Source: Thecamonas trahens ATCC 50062 (taxonomy: Eukaryota > Apusozoa > Apusomonadida > Apusomonadidae). From it: a stretch of DNA of 64,000 nt. Positions within the stretch are counted from its first letter, which is position 1; each line of letters opens with the position of its first letter. The stretch lies in contig NW_013657634.1 in the NCBI RefSeq assembly GCF_000142905.1, positions 193,925-257,924 of the forward strand, given 5' to 3'. Shown one piece after another: positions 63,956 through 64,000 of this stretch. The notes beneath the pieces are model-generated. The model saw only the letters and a program-made list of their open reading frames with translations. It ran no database searches and was not told the DNA's origin. Position numbers and translations under genes: made by a program.

Positions 63956-63986
63956 GTGTGTATGTGTGTGTGTGTGTGTGTGTGTG
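63939..63986. repeat. (TG)n microsatellite
   Basis: TATG/TG units at the 5' end of the USP47-like reading frame, like other TG/CA tracts lying immediately upstream of genes in this window. Confidence 0.9.
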
Positions 63987-64000
63987 GTGAGTGCGAGTGA

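Overview
This window is nuclear DNA from a GC-rich unicellular eukaryote. It holds about 24 protein genes on both strands, with short spacers, sparse GT-AG introns, many dinucleotide and trinucleotide microsatellites, and one 100-base assembly gap (35234-35333). Three genes narrow the organism: a paxillin-like LD/LIM adhesion protein, an NPHP3-like (ciliary-type) STAND ATPase and an RBR ubiquitin ligase. Together with the base composition and intron style they fit an apusomonad such as Thecamonas, or another protist close to opisthokonts. That placement is inference from gene content; no species search was run.

Layout. 1-3657 (-): a membrane-embedded RBR ubiquitin ligase cut by the left edge. 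3969-4721 (+): mitochondrial ribosomal protein uL6. 4799-8469 (-): a WD40/M20 peptidase (Dug2) and a class II amidotransferase (Dug3), apparently one glutathione-degrading polypeptide split by a one-base frame break. 8651-11422 (-): a PDK1-like kinase. 11885-32595 (+): ten co-oriented genes, namely BRCT-archaemetzincin, REV3, an ERI1-like exonuclease, an EF-hand-containing PI-PLC, PP6 phosphatase, a GT23-like glycosyltransferase, an APC transporter, an M14 carboxypeptidase, a tetraspanin and an RMDN protein. 32632-34446 (-): an unrecognised helical protein. 34447-35694: low-complexity DNA and the gap. 35695-36728 (+): paxillin-like. 36773-41488 (-): a repetitive acidic/coiled-coil protein. 41875-45645 (-): NPHP3-like. 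46254-48650 (+): ArfGAP-SAM-PH-PH. 48892-49116 (+): a small LEA-like stress protein behind a near-ideal heat-shock element. 49231-55442 (-): HEATR5/Laa1-like. 55814-58717 (+): NFXL1-like. 58680-59974 (-): SPO11. 60122-63955 (-): a USP47-like deubiquitinase whose true start probably lies to the right.

Two structural themes recur. Introns found here (REV3, PP6, carboxypeptidase, tetraspanin, RMDN, coiled-coil protein, SPO11, probably paxillin) all sit within the first 35 codons and mostly use GTACG(T/C) donors. Several long reading frames break by exactly one missing base, often at a homopolymer (Dug3/Dug2, APC transporter twice, tetraspanin junction, coiled-coil protein, HEATR5), which looks like sequencing undercalls rather than pseudogenes.

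Functional groupings are loose, as expected in a eukaryote: ubiquitin (RBR ligase, USP47-like), DNA break and damage handling (REV3, SPO11, BRCT-metzincin), surface, adhesion and signalling (paxillin, tetraspanin, PI-PLC, carboxypeptidase), and vesicle traffic (ArfGAP, HEATR5, PP6).
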